Notes under the pieces: model-generated | Seen by the model: only the letters and a program-made list of their open reading frames with translations | Told to the model about the DNA's origin: nothing | Databases searched by the model: none | Program-made: the position numbers and the translations under genes | Shown here: positions 7,491-14,411 of the stretch, in pieces | How positions within the stretch are numbered: the first letter of the stretch is position 1 | How the letters are laid out: each line of letters begins with the position of its first letter | Origin: Solirubrobacterales bacterium | GTDB lineage: Bacteria; Actinomycetota; Thermoleophilia; Solirubrobacterales; Solirubrobacteraceae | Assembly (NCBI GenBank): GCA_027315255.1 | Contig: DAHUYL010000012.1 | Location: 1-55,398 of the forward strand | Direction: 5' to 3' | DNA length: 55,398 nt

Positions 7491-8222
7491 GTGCCGAGCA
7501 GCCGGCTGTTAGGAGATGGAGGAGAGCCGGACCAGCTCGGCGAGCCGACCGTGGACACGGACCGACCTCCGTTGAGCGCTGAGCGACCCACCCCGCTGCT
7601 GATCGCCGGCGCGAAGCGCAGGCAGCGCGGCTTCCTCGGAAGCGTGGTCGAGCTGATCGTCACGATCGCCGTTGCGGTCGGGCTGGCGCTCCTGATCCAG
7701 GCGTTCGTCGTCAAGCCGTACCGGATCCCGAGTCCATCGATGGTCCCGACGCTGCAGATCGGGCAGCGAATCCTGGTCAACCGCCTGGACACCCATCCGG
7801 GGCTGTACGACGTGGTGGTGTTCCATCCACCCGCGGGCGCCAATCCGGATTCGCCGATCTGCGGGGACCCGGCACAGGGCACCAATTCGGTGCAGGCGTG
7901 CGACAAGCCGACGCCGCGTGCGTCGACGCAGACGTTCGTCAAGCGCGTCGTCGGCCTGCCGGGCGACCGCATCAAGATCATCAACGGCCACGTGTGGCGC
8001 AACGGCGTCGAGGAGAAGGGCTCCTACGTCGAGCCCTGCGGCGGCGGTCCGAACTGCAACTTCCCCGAGACAATCAGGATTCCGCCCGGCCATTACTTCA
8101 TGATGGGCGACAACCGTGGGGAGTCAGACGACAGCCGATTCTGGGGCCCGGTTCCGCAGCGGTGGGTCATCGGGGTCGCCTTCTTCACCTACTGGCCGCC
8201 GGATCGCATCGGCTTCTTCTAA
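7491..8222 (+). CDS. lepB: Signal peptidase I
   Basis: The membrane serine protease that removes Sec and Tat signal peptides. One transmembrane helix (about residues 53-75) is followed by the catalytic serine in PSPSMVPTL and the catalytic lysine in FVKRVVGLPGDRI. The C-terminal box GDNRGESDDSRFWGPVP is intact. Between the serine and lysine boxes is a Pro/Cys-containing insertion, including ICGDPAQGTNSVQACDKP. The N-terminus is uncertain: GTG 7491 gives 243 aa, while in-frame GTG 7551, preceded by purine-rich sequence, would give 223 aa. A TAACTT box at 7469-7474 fits the 7491 start with a short leader. Confidence 0.95.
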   Translation: MPSSRLLGDGGEPDQLGEPTVDTDRPPLSAERPTPLLIAGAKRRQRGFLGSVVELIVTIAVAVGLALLIQAFVVKPYRIPSPSMVPTLQIGQRILVNRLDTHPGLYDVVVFHPPAGANPDSPICGDPAQGTNSVQACDKPTPRASTQTFVKRVVGLPGDRIKIINGHVWRNGVEEKGSYVEPCGGGPNCNFPETIRIPPGHYFMMGDNRGESDDSRFWGPVPQRWVIGVAFFTYWPPDRIGFF

Positions 8223-8271
8223 GCGGCGGCGGCCCGGGCCGCGCCTGTTTCGCCACGATCGCGCGCTCGGC

Positions 8272-8862
8272 GTGCGGTTCGTCGCCGGTGCGGATGAGGC
8301 AGGCCGCGGGTGCCTGGCCGGCCCGCTGGTGGCGGCGGCGGTTCTGTTCGACCTCGAGCGGCTGCGGCCCGCCGACACCCGCTCGCTGTCGAAGCTCGAT
8401 GACTCCAAACGGCAGGCGCCGGCGATGCGCGCCGAGCTCTACCCGGTGATCCTGCGGCTTGCCGCAAAGGTGGTCGTCGTGTCTCGCTGCGCGCCCGGGA
8501 TCGACGAGCGGGGGCTGCACGTGACCAACCTGGCGGCGTTGCGAGACGCGCTTGCGGGCGTCGCCTGTCCGGGCTGCATCTGCCTGTCCGACGGCTTCCG
8601 GGTCGCCGACCTCGGCTTCGAGCAGCGGGCGGTGGTCGGCGGCGACGCGACCTCGGCGGCGATCGCGGCCGCGTCGGTGATCGCGAAGGAGACGCGCGAT
8701 CGCTACATGCGCCGGGCCGATGCGCGGCACCCTGGCTGGGAGTTCGCGCAGCACGTCGGATACGCGACGCCGGAGCACCGGGAGGCGATCGAGCGGCTCG
8801 GGGTGTCGCCGCTGCACCGCCTGTCGTTCCAGTCGGCCGCATACCAGCAGCTGTCGTTCTAG
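8272..8862 (+). CDS. rnhB: Ribonuclease HII
   Basis: RNase HII cuts RNA in RNA-DNA hybrids, including single ribonucleotides misincorporated in DNA. Conserved blocks are GADEAGRGCLAGPLVAA (catalytic Asp-Glu), LDDSKR, and ASVIAKETRDRYM with a further catalytic Asp. The start is uncertain. GTG 8272 is the only ordinary start codon after the lepB stop. The preceding in-frame residues (PRLFRHDRALG) look like genuine family N-terminus, so a CTG start at 8245 is possible. ATG 8116 would overlap lepB by 107 bases and is unlikely. A second RNase H gene, of type HI, lies at 25243. Confidence 0.9.
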   Translation: MRFVAGADEAGRGCLAGPLVAAAVLFDLERLRPADTRSLSKLDDSKRQAPAMRAELYPVILRLAAKVVVVSRCAPGIDERGLHVTNLAALRDALAGVACPGCICLSDGFRVADLGFEQRAVVGGDATSAAIAAASVIAKETRDRYMRRADARHPGWEFAQHVGYATPEHREAIERLGVSPLHRLSFQSAAYQQLSF

Positions 8863-9287
8863 AACGCGCCCTCGAGGTGGTCGAGCTCGACGAGCCCGCC
8901 ACCGGCGTCGATCCTGATGCCGATCGCATCGAACCGCAGGACCGGGGCGCGCGGGCGCTCGGGCCGCTCGGCCAGCCATCTTGCCGCCATCCGGCGCACC
9001 TGCGCGCGCTTGAGCGCGCCGACCGCCTCGAGCGGCTGGTGCCCGCTCACTCGTGCCCGCAGCGTCTTGACCTCGCAGAACACCAGCGTTGCTCCGTCGC
9101 AGGCGATGATGTCGAGCTCGCCCCAGCGCGTGCGGAAGTTGCGCTCGACGATCGTGTAGCCGCGCCTGACGAGATGCTCGGCCGCGAGTTGCTCGCCGAG
9201 CGCGCCGAGCGAGCGGCGGGGATCGGTCGAGCCTCGGCCGGGCGAGCTTCGGTCCGGCGGTCGGGATGTCGCTGGATCGGGTGTCAC
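8859..9287 (-). CDS. yraN: YraN/UPF0102 family nuclease-like protein
   Basis: About 142 aa of the YraN family, which has a restriction-endonuclease-like fold. Visible motifs are LGALGEQLAAEHLVRRGY, WGELDIIACDG and FCEVKTLRAR, the usual E-D-ExK metal-binding layout. It is often encoded beside rnhB, comM and dprA, as here, which suggests a role in DNA processing or recombination, though the biochemical function is not settled. GTG 9287 is preferred because a TACGGT box lies 7 bases upstream; the longer frame to 9398 would cross that box. The last 4 bases overlap the rnhB stop on the other strand. Confidence 0.87.
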   Translation of the reverse strand: MTPDPATSRPPDRSSPGRGSTDPRRSLGALGEQLAAEHLVRRGYTIVERNFRTRWGELDIIACDGATLVFCEVKTLRARVSGHQPLEAVGALKRAQVRRMAARWLAERPERPRAPVLRFDAIGIRIDAGGGLVELDHLEGAF

Positions 9288-9294
9288 GGCCACG

Positions 9295-9300
9295 ACCGTA
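9295..9300 (-). promoter_or_regulatory. -10-like box TACGGT for yraN
   Basis: Read on the minus strand, TACGGT ends 7 bases before GTG 9287. It forms one half of the divergent yraN/comM promoter region (9288-9433). Confidence 0.45.
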
Positions 9301-9420
9301 TGGCCGTCGACGTGACGAGACTGCGACCGCGGTCGACGAATCTGTGCCGGTTCCGCGAGCCCGCCTCGGATCCGTACAGAGGCGTCACCCGACGACACGA
9401 AGGGCGCACAGGACTCGCCG

Positions 9421-9426
9421 TAGCGT
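9421..9426 (+). promoter_or_regulatory. -10-like box TAGCGT for comM
   Basis: TAGCGT ends 7 bases before GTG 9434, the leaderless spacing. It decides between GTG 9425 and GTG 9434, because 9425 lies inside the box. Confidence 0.45.
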
Positions 9427-9433
9427 GGCCGGC

Positions 9434-10951
9434 GTGCTCGCCCGAATCGCCACCTTCGCGATCGACGGGGTCGACCCGCGCCCCGTGTCGGTCGAGGTCG
9501 ACATCCGATCCGGACTGCCGGCGTTCACGATCGTCGGGCTCGGTGACGCGGCGGTGCGCGAATCGCGCGAGCGGATCCGCGCGGCGATCCTGAACTCGGG
9601 TTACGAGTTCCCGCAGAAGCGGATCACCGCGAACCTCGCGCCGGCATCGCTGCGCAAGGCCGGCCCGGGATTCGACGTCGCGCTGGCACTGGCCGTGCTG
9701 GCGGCGAGCAGGCAGTTCGAGCCGGATCCGTCGGCGCCCGTCGCCGTCTACGGCGAGCTGTCGCTCGGCGGCGAGCTGCGCGATTCCCCCGGGGTCCTCG
9801 CAGTCGCAGAGGGCGCACGGCGCGCCGGCATCGCGCGCCTGATCGTGCCGCGGGCACGTGCGCGGGAGGCCTCCCTGGTCGACCGGGTCGAGGTGGCGGG
9901 CGTGCGCGGGCTGCGCGAGGCAGTTGCCGCAGCGGCCGGGGCCGAGCTGCCACCACCGCCGCCCGCTCCGTCGCGACCGCCCCCGGCGGCCACGGTCGAC
10001 CTGGCTGACGTACGCGGCCACCAGATCCCGCTGCTGGCGCTTCAGATCGCCGCCGCGGGTGGCCACAACCTCCTGCTCGAAGGGCCGCCGGGGACCGGCA
10101 AGACGATGCTCGCGCGGAGGCTGCCGTCGATCCTGCCGCCGCTGACGCGCGCGCAGGCGCTCGAGGTCACGCGGATCCACAGCGTCGCCGGGCTTCACGC
10201 CGACGGACTGATCGAGACCCGTCCGTTCCGCGCTCCGCACCACTCGATCTCGTCCGCCGGCCTCGTCGGCGGTGGCTCCCCGCCGAGGCCGGGCGAGGCG
10301 TCGCTGGCGCACTTCGGCGTGCTGTTCCTCGACGAGCTTTCGGAGTTCAATCGGCTCGCGCTCGAGGCGCTCCGCCAGCCACTCGAGGACGGCCGCGTGA
10401 CGATCGTGCGCGGTCAGCGCGCGCTCGTGTTTCCGACACGGTTCATGCTCGTCGCCGCGACCAACCCGTGCCCGTGCGGGTTCGCCGGCGTCGAGGACCG
10501 CTGCACCTGCGCCGACGCCGATCTGAGGCGCCACCAACGTCGCCTGAGCGGGCCGCTGCTCGACCGGATCGATCTGCTCGTCAACGTGGGGCGTCCCGTC
10601 GAAGCCGAGCTCCGGGGCCCGCCGTTGACGGATTCGCGCCACGCTCGCGAGCGCGTCGCCGATGCACGCGAGCGGCAGTTGGTGCGGCTCGAGGAGACCG
10701 GCGCCACCTGCAACGCCGACCTCGACGCTCGACTCGTGCAGACCCGCGTCGCACTCGACGACGGCGCGCGCGACGCGCTCGGCCGGGCCTACACCGGTGG
10801 CGCGCTCTCGGCCCGCGGGCGCCATCGCGTCGTGCGCGTGGCGAGGACGATCGCGGACCTCGAGGGACGCGAACGCGTGACCGAGGTCGACCTGCTGCTG
10901 GCGCTCAGCCTGCGGCAGCGCTCGGCGGGGGAGGAGGCGCTTGCGGCATGA
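9434..10951 (+). CDS. comM: ComM-type Mg-chelatase-like AAA+ ATPase (YifB family)
   Basis: A hexameric AAA+ helicase; the Gram-negative ComM drives branch migration during natural transformation. The N-terminal domain (residues 1-170) has the Lon-protease-like fold, with GLPAFTIVGLGDAAVRESRERI. A proline-rich linker follows, then the AAA+ core with Walker A EGPPGTGKTMLARRLPSILP, Walker B VLFLDELSEF and the Cys-rich NPCPCGFAG/RCTC element. The C-terminal helical domain is intact. With GTG 9434 the protein has 505 aa, a normal length. Its stop overlaps the dprA start (ATGA), so the two genes are translationally coupled. Confidence 0.95.
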   Translation: MLARIATFAIDGVDPRPVSVEVDIRSGLPAFTIVGLGDAAVRESRERIRAAILNSGYEFPQKRITANLAPASLRKAGPGFDVALALAVLAASRQFEPDPSAPVAVYGELSLGGELRDSPGVLAVAEGARRAGIARLIVPRARAREASLVDRVEVAGVRGLREAVAAAAGAELPPPPPAPSRPPPAATVDLADVRGHQIPLLALQIAAAGGHNLLLEGPPGTGKTMLARRLPSILPPLTRAQALEVTRIHSVAGLHADGLIETRPFRAPHHSISSAGLVGGGSPPRPGEASLAHFGVLFLDELSEFNRLALEALRQPLEDGRVTIVRGQRALVFPTRFMLVAATNPCPCGFAGVEDRCTCADADLRRHQRRLSGPLLDRIDLLVNVGRPVEAELRGPPLTDSRHARERVADARERQLVRLEETGATCNADLDARLVQTRVALDDGARDALGRAYTGGALSARGRHRVVRVARTIADLEGRERVTEVDLLLALSLRQRSAGEEALAA

Positions 10952-12057
10952 GTCGTCGAGCCCGAGGCGTCGATCGGCCGCAGGCGTGTTCGCGATGCCT
11001 GGCGCGGACGTGGCTGATCGCGCGGCTGGCGGGTCACCTCGAGGTCGAGCGCGAGCGCGTGCTGTCGCTGCTCGCGCTCGACGACGATCAGCTGGTGCTC
11101 GCCGTCGCCGGAGGAAAGCGGAACGAGATCGAGCGTCAGCGACGTGAGTTCAGTACCGCGGCGGCGCAAGCGACGGCGATCCGGGCCGGGGTGGAGCTGG
11201 TCTGCGGTTGCAGCTCGACGTATCCGGCTGCGCTGCGCGATCTGGCGGCGCCGCCCGCCGTCTTGCACGTCCTGGGTGGCATCGACCGGCTGCGAGCCTG
11301 TGTCGAGGCGGGCGCGGCCGCGATCGTCGGGACGCGCACACCGTCTCGGTACGGCGGCGAGATGGCCTCGGCACTCGGGCGTGGCGTCGCCGGCGCCGGG
11401 GTGACCGTGGTCAGCGGCATGGCACACGGCATCGACGCCGCCGCGCACGCCGGCGCGCTCGGGGCGCAGGGCGGACGGACCGTCGCCGTGCTGCCCGGAG
11501 GGGTCGACCGGCCCTACCCGCAGACGCTTGCGCGGCTGCACGCCCGGATCGCAGGCGCGGGGGTGGTGCTCGGCGAGCTGCCACCGGGGACTTCGGTCCG
11601 GCGGTGGATGTTCCAGGCACGCAACCGCGTGATCGCGGCGCTGTCGGAGCTGACGATCGTGGTCGAGGCGCGTCAGAGCTCTGGCGCCCTGATGACCGCG
11701 CGTCATGCCGCCGAACTCGGGCGCACGCTCGGCGCGGTTCCAGGGCAGGTGACGAGCGCTCCGGCGGCGGGGCCACACGAGCTGATCGCCGGCGGCGCGG
11801 CGCTGATCCGCGGCGCCGGCGACGTGCTCGATCTGCTGTTCGGAGCAGGCGTGCGCGAGCCTCCCGACGACCGCAGGCCGGCGCTCACCGACGCCCAGGC
11901 GGCGCTGCTGAGCGCGCTCGAGCAGAGCGGCGAGGTGGCCGGCGCGCTGACGCGCTCGGGGCTGGGGGTCGATCGTGGGCTCGCCGAGCTGGCAGCGTTG
12001 GAGCTGTCGGGCTGGCTCCGCCGGGGTCCCGGTGGCCGCTACTCGGTGATCCCGTGA
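10948..12057 (+). CDS. dprA: DNA-processing protein DprA
   Basis: DprA (Smf) loads RecA on incoming single-stranded DNA and is found even in bacteria not known to be transformable. The 369-aa protein has an N-terminal helical region beginning with a Cys-x-x-Cys pair (ACSRCLARTWLIARLAG). The Rossmann-like core (about 115-315) contains IVGTRTPSRYG, VVSGMAHGIDAAAH and TVAVLPGGVDRPYP. A C-terminal winged-helix domain (about 320-369) contains ALTRSGLGVDRGLAEL. ATG 10948 overlaps the comM stop. No competence pilus or ComEC genes are in the window. Confidence 0.95.
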   Translation: MSRRARGVDRPQACSRCLARTWLIARLAGHLEVERERVLSLLALDDDQLVLAVAGGKRNEIERQRREFSTAAAQATAIRAGVELVCGCSSTYPAALRDLAAPPAVLHVLGGIDRLRACVEAGAAAIVGTRTPSRYGGEMASALGRGVAGAGVTVVSGMAHGIDAAAHAGALGAQGGRTVAVLPGGVDRPYPQTLARLHARIAGAGVVLGELPPGTSVRRWMFQARNRVIAALSELTIVVEARQSSGALMTARHAAELGRTLGAVPGQVTSAPAAGPHELIAGGAALIRGAGDVLDLLFGAGVREPPDDRRPALTDAQAALLSALEQSGEVAGALTRSGLGVDRGLAELAALELSGWLRRGPGGRYSVIP

Positions 12058-12128
12058 GGGGACTCTGAAGGTGCTTTGCCAGATCGAGCGCTCGACGCCC
12101 CGGACCGCGCCTGCAAGCTGGGGCGAGC

Positions 12129-12233
12129 CGAATCTGCCAACCCCCGGGATCTGCCGGGGGTTGGCAGCTCAGACCATCTCACAGGTGGCTGTGGCTGCCA
12201 TCCCCCCGCTGCGATGGGGGGTTGGCAGATTCG
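12129..12233. repeat. Pair of palindromic units in inverted orientation (REP/BIME-like)
   Basis: Hairpin 1 has arms CTGCCAACCCCCGG (12134-12147) and CCGGGGGTTGGCAG (12154-12167), perfectly complementary around a 6-base loop. Hairpin 2 has arms CTGCCATCCCCCC (12195-12207) and GGGGGGTTGGCAG (12216-12228) with one mismatch and an 8-base loop. The outer arms are also complementary: CGAATCTGCCAACCCCC (12129-12145) pairs perfectly over 17 bases with 12217-12233. So the element is either two hairpins or one large cruciform. Each unit has the same outline, and the second is an inverted copy of the first. Confidence 0.75.
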
Positions 12234-12349
12234 AACACCCGTGCCCGACCGCTTCGAGCCCGGCCGCGGGCGGGATCGAACGGACACGCCCCCCGCCGGC
12301 GCGGGCGACCGCGCTCGCTGCGCGTCGAGTCGGGGCGGGGCCGTCACGA

Positions 12350-12400
12350 CGGGTGGCGAGCACCCGACAACCACTGGCACGGCCAAGCCAGGGTGTCGGG
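12350..12400 (+). repeat. Overlapping stem-loop structures upstream of thiD
   Basis: CGGGTG (12350-12355) pairs with CACCCG (12361-12366). Alternatively CCCGACA (12363-12369) pairs with TGTCGGG (12394-12400), enclosing a second stem CTGGC/GCCAG (12374-12378 with 12387-12391). The two arrangements share bases 12363-12366 and are mutually exclusive. They lie about 100 bases before the thiD promoter box, so they would not be in a leaderless thiD mRNA. Confidence 0.45.
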
Positions 12401-12498
12401 CAAGGACGCACGGGCCGGCACGCCGGCGAGCCGACGCGGACGGCCCCCGGCGCCGCCCGGCGCCGCCCGACGGGCGATGTATGTGCGGATCGGGCCAC

Positions 12499-12504
12499 TA
12501 ATCT
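12499..12504 (+). promoter_or_regulatory. -10-like box TAATCT for thiD
   Basis: TAATCT ends 10 bases before ATG 12515. It places the transcription start close to the start codon and argues against a long regulatory leader. Confidence 0.45.
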
Positions 12505-12514
12505 GCAGGCGACC

Positions 12515-13351
12515 ATGTCCGACCCGCAGCCCGCCACGTCCCAGAACTCGGTCCGGCGGGTCCTGTCGATCGCCGGCTCGGACTCGGGTGGTGGCGCCGG
12601 AATCCAGGCCGACCTGAAGGCGTTCGCCGCGTGCGGCGTTCACGGGATGACCGCGATCACGGCCGTGACCGCTCAGAACACGGTGGGCGTCACCGCGATC
12701 CACCACATCCCCCCGGAGGTGATCGTCGCCCAGGTCGCGGCGGTGATCGACGACATCGGCGTGGACGCGATCAAGATCGGCATGCTCGGGACGGTTGCCA
12801 CGATCGACGCCGTCCGCGAGGCGCTGGAGCTGGTGCCCAGCGGTGTCCCGGTGGTGCTCGACCCGGTGATGGTCGCCGAGTCCGGGGCCACGTTGCTCGA
12901 GCCGGCGGCGCGCGTCGCGCTCGTCGAGCGTGTCCTGCCGCTGGCCACCGTGGTGACGCCGAACCTTCCGGAGGCGTGGGTGATCGCGGGGGGTGGGTGG
13001 ACGGGCGAGCACGAGCGAGACGCCGGCGGCGAGGCGCTTGGACTCGCCGCCGCGATCCGGGCTCTCGGCGCCTCGGCGGTGGTGCTCACGGGCGGCCACC
13101 GCGAGGTCGCGGTCGATCTCTTCTACGACGGCGGAGACCCGGTCGAGATCCCCGGCGAGCGGTATCCCGACGGCGCCGCGCACGGCTCGGGCTGTACCCA
13201 TTCGAGCATCCTCGCCGCGAGGCTCGCTGTGGGTGACGACCCCCTGACGGCGGCCCGCGTCGCGAAGCAGCGGACGGCGCAGGCGATCGCTCACGGCCTG
13301 CGCGGGATCGGTCGTGGGCCCGGGCCCGTGAACGTGCTCGGGCGGGCGTGA
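12515..13351 (+). CDS. thiD: Hydroxymethylpyrimidine/phosphomethylpyrimidine kinase ThiD
   Basis: ThiD phosphorylates HMP and HMP-phosphate to the pyrophosphate used in thiamin synthesis. The 278-aa ribokinase-fold protein begins with VLSIAGSDSGGGAGIQADLK, has the conserved AITAVTAQNT block and the anion-hole/catalytic motif HGSGCTHSS near residue 225. The length is typical. ATG 12515 is chosen over upstream in-frame codons because family similarity starts there and a TAATCT box precedes it. No other thiamin gene is nearby. Confidence 0.95.
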   Translation: MSDPQPATSQNSVRRVLSIAGSDSGGGAGIQADLKAFAACGVHGMTAITAVTAQNTVGVTAIHHIPPEVIVAQVAAVIDDIGVDAIKIGMLGTVATIDAVREALELVPSGVPVVLDPVMVAESGATLLEPAARVALVERVLPLATVVTPNLPEAWVIAGGGWTGEHERDAGGEALGLAAAIRALGASAVVLTGGHREVAVDLFYDGGDPVEIPGERYPDGAAHGSGCTHSSILAARLAVGDDPLTAARVAKQRTAQAIAHGLRGIGRGPGPVNVLGRA

Positions 13352-13447
13352 GCGAGGCTTGCCGCGCCGGTCTGGGTGTCCGCTGAGCGCGGGTGCGCGC
13401 CGCCGCCGGCACGACCGGAAGTCCGGTGCAAGCCGGCGCCCGTCTGA

Positions 13448-13453
13448 CATAAT
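13448..13453 (+). promoter_or_regulatory. -10-like box CATAAT
   Basis: CATAAT ends 6 bases before GTG 13460, one of the closest matches to the consensus TATAAT in the window. Confidence 0.5.
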
Positions 13454-13459
13454 CCTGCA

Positions 13460-13708
13460 GTGCGCTTTCTGCGGATGAAGCCAGGGCACGGCGAGGTGGT
13501 GATCGCAGAGGGCGACATCGAGTTGCCGGAGGAGGAGGAGCTGCTGATCGAGGCGTTCCGCCGGCAGCTGGACGAGGGCCTGTGGGCGGCCGTGCCGTTG
13601 GTCGGCGCCAGCGGGCGCCGGGAGGCACGGATGGTGAAATCGTTCGACGACGTGCCGCGCGACGCGGAGCGGGTGATCTTCTTCCCACGCGCCGCGGGCG
13701 GAGCCTGA
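13460..13708 (+). CDS. Small conserved-looking protein of unknown function
   Basis: An 82-aa acidic protein that I cannot assign to a family. It starts MRFLRMKPGHGEVVIAEGDI, has an EEEELLIEAF helix (about residues 24-40) and ends with a strand-rich part (RVIFFPRAAGG). No membrane segment or signal peptide is visible. GTG 13460 is supported by the CATAAT box. Codon use matches the neighbours, so I regard it as real. It is followed after 19 bases by another unknown gene, and the two may form a unit. Confidence 0.7.
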   Translation: MRFLRMKPGHGEVVIAEGDIELPEEEELLIEAFRRQLDEGLWAAVPLVGASGRREARMVKSFDDVPRDAERVIFFPRAAGGA

Positions 13709-13727
13709 CGGGCTGAGGGGGGCGCGG

Positions 13728-14333
13728 GTGCTGGTAGCGCTCGGCGCATCGACGATCGTCGCGGTCGCGCTGCTGTTCGACCTGGTCGGTCCGCGGCTGA
13801 TGGAGGCATGGCGGCGCCACCAGGCTCGCGTCCGGCGCGCGCCCGAGCTGTCTTTCGATCCGGGGCGCGAGCGCCGGGCCGAGCAGCGAGCCCGGGAGCT
13901 GCTGCGCTCCTGCGTCAGCGAGGAGGAGTGGGCGATGTACCGCGAGCTCGGATTCATCCGGGTTTGGGGACGGCGGCAGGACGCGGGCACGGGCGCGGAG
14001 TACGCGTATCTGATCTACCCGCACCGACCGGTCGTCGCTTACCTCGCCCAGACCAGCAAGCTGCTCAGCGAGTACTGCATCACGTTCCCGGACGACAGCC
14101 GTCCGTATGGCAGCAGCCGGCTACCTGACAGCGACGACGTGCTCGCCAAGTGGATGGCGCTGACGGGCGACGAGGAGCGCCTGCTCGAGATCGCCAACAT
14201 GCACCTGCCCGGCCGCCAGGTCGACCCCGCGCAGGTGAGCCGCGATCTGTGGCGGCTCGGGCGCTGGGAGCGCGCCAGGCTGGGCGACTCCGCTGGCTGG
14301 CGCGGCTCGGCGCCGGTCGACAACGCCAGTTGA
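13728..14333 (+). CDS. Membrane-anchored protein of unknown function
   Basis: A 201-aa protein with one N-terminal hydrophobic segment (residues 1-20, LVALGASTIVAVALLFDLV) that looks like an uncleaved anchor. A basic stretch and a soluble domain follow. The domain has blocks such as EEEWAMYRELGFIRVWGR and AYLIYPHRPVVAYLAQTSKL, and ends with DEERLLEIANMHLPG. I do not recognise the family. The domain is compact and well-ordered in composition, so it is probably a genuine fold. It may be co-transcribed with the preceding 82-aa gene. Confidence 0.75.
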   Translation: MLVALGASTIVAVALLFDLVGPRLMEAWRRHQARVRRAPELSFDPGRERRAEQRARELLRSCVSEEEWAMYRELGFIRVWGRRQDAGTGAEYAYLIYPHRPVVAYLAQTSKLLSEYCITFPDDSRPYGSSRLPDSDDVLAKWMALTGDEERLLEIANMHLPGRQVDPAQVSRDLWRLGRWERARLGDSAGWRGSAPVDNAS

Positions 14334-14358
14334 GCGCCGGCCCGGCGTAGGCAGGCCG

Positions 14359-14375
14359 TCGACCCTCCGGGTCGA
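14359..14375 (+). repeat. Short perfect hairpin between unknown gene and ilvD
   Basis: TCGACCC and GGGTCGA are separated by a 3-base loop. There is no following T-tract, so a classical intrinsic terminator is not supported, but the position (25 bases after the gene, 23 before the ilvD box) fits a transcription boundary. Confidence 0.4.
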
Positions 14376-14397
14376 GGCGCCGCCGACGATCTTCCAC

Positions 14398-14403
14398 TAG
14401 TGT
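14398..14403 (+). promoter_or_regulatory. -10-like box TAGTGT for ilvD
   Basis: TAGTGT ends 8 bases before ATG 14412. The upstream in-frame GTG 14400 lies inside the box, so ATG 14412 is the better start. Confidence 0.45.
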
Positions 14404-14411
14404 CGCGCACG

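Larger units (their letters stand above)
12058..12514. other. Long intergenic region dprA-thiD with multiple inverted repeats
   Basis: This is the only gene-free stretch longer than 300 bases. A frame runs open through it into thiD, but its translation is Pro/Arg/Thr-rich and unlike any protein, and thiD has its own promoter box and start. What it does contain is dense dyad symmetry: two long hairpins in inverted orientation (12129-12233) and a further stem structure at 12350-12400. No U-tract follows any stem, and I saw no TPP-riboswitch core despite the thiamin gene downstream. Confidence 0.7.

Noticed and set aside
12134..12228. Classical intrinsic terminators
   Set aside because: The stems are strong but no T-tract follows; the repeat-element reading explains the inverted copy better.
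12215..12240. tRNA-like TTCGAATC sequence on the minus strand
   Set aside because: The flanking bases do not form a T stem (GGGTG against CTGCC), and no acceptor, D or anticodon arms can be drawn.
12071..12514. Upstream extension of thiD through the intergenic region
   Set aside because: The frame is open by chance. Its translation is not protein-like, it runs through the hairpins, and thiD has its own box and conserved start at 12515.
12058..12514. TPP riboswitch for thiD
   Set aside because: No CTGAGA-type core or paired helices of the aptamer were found, and the thiD transcript appears to start near its own ATG.
13413..13440. Resemblance to the cobalamin riboswitch core (GGAAGTCCGGTGCAA...CCGGCGC)
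   Set aside because: Only this short stretch matches. The rest of the aptamer is missing, and a leaderless-type box lies directly downstream. It may be a chance or decayed match.
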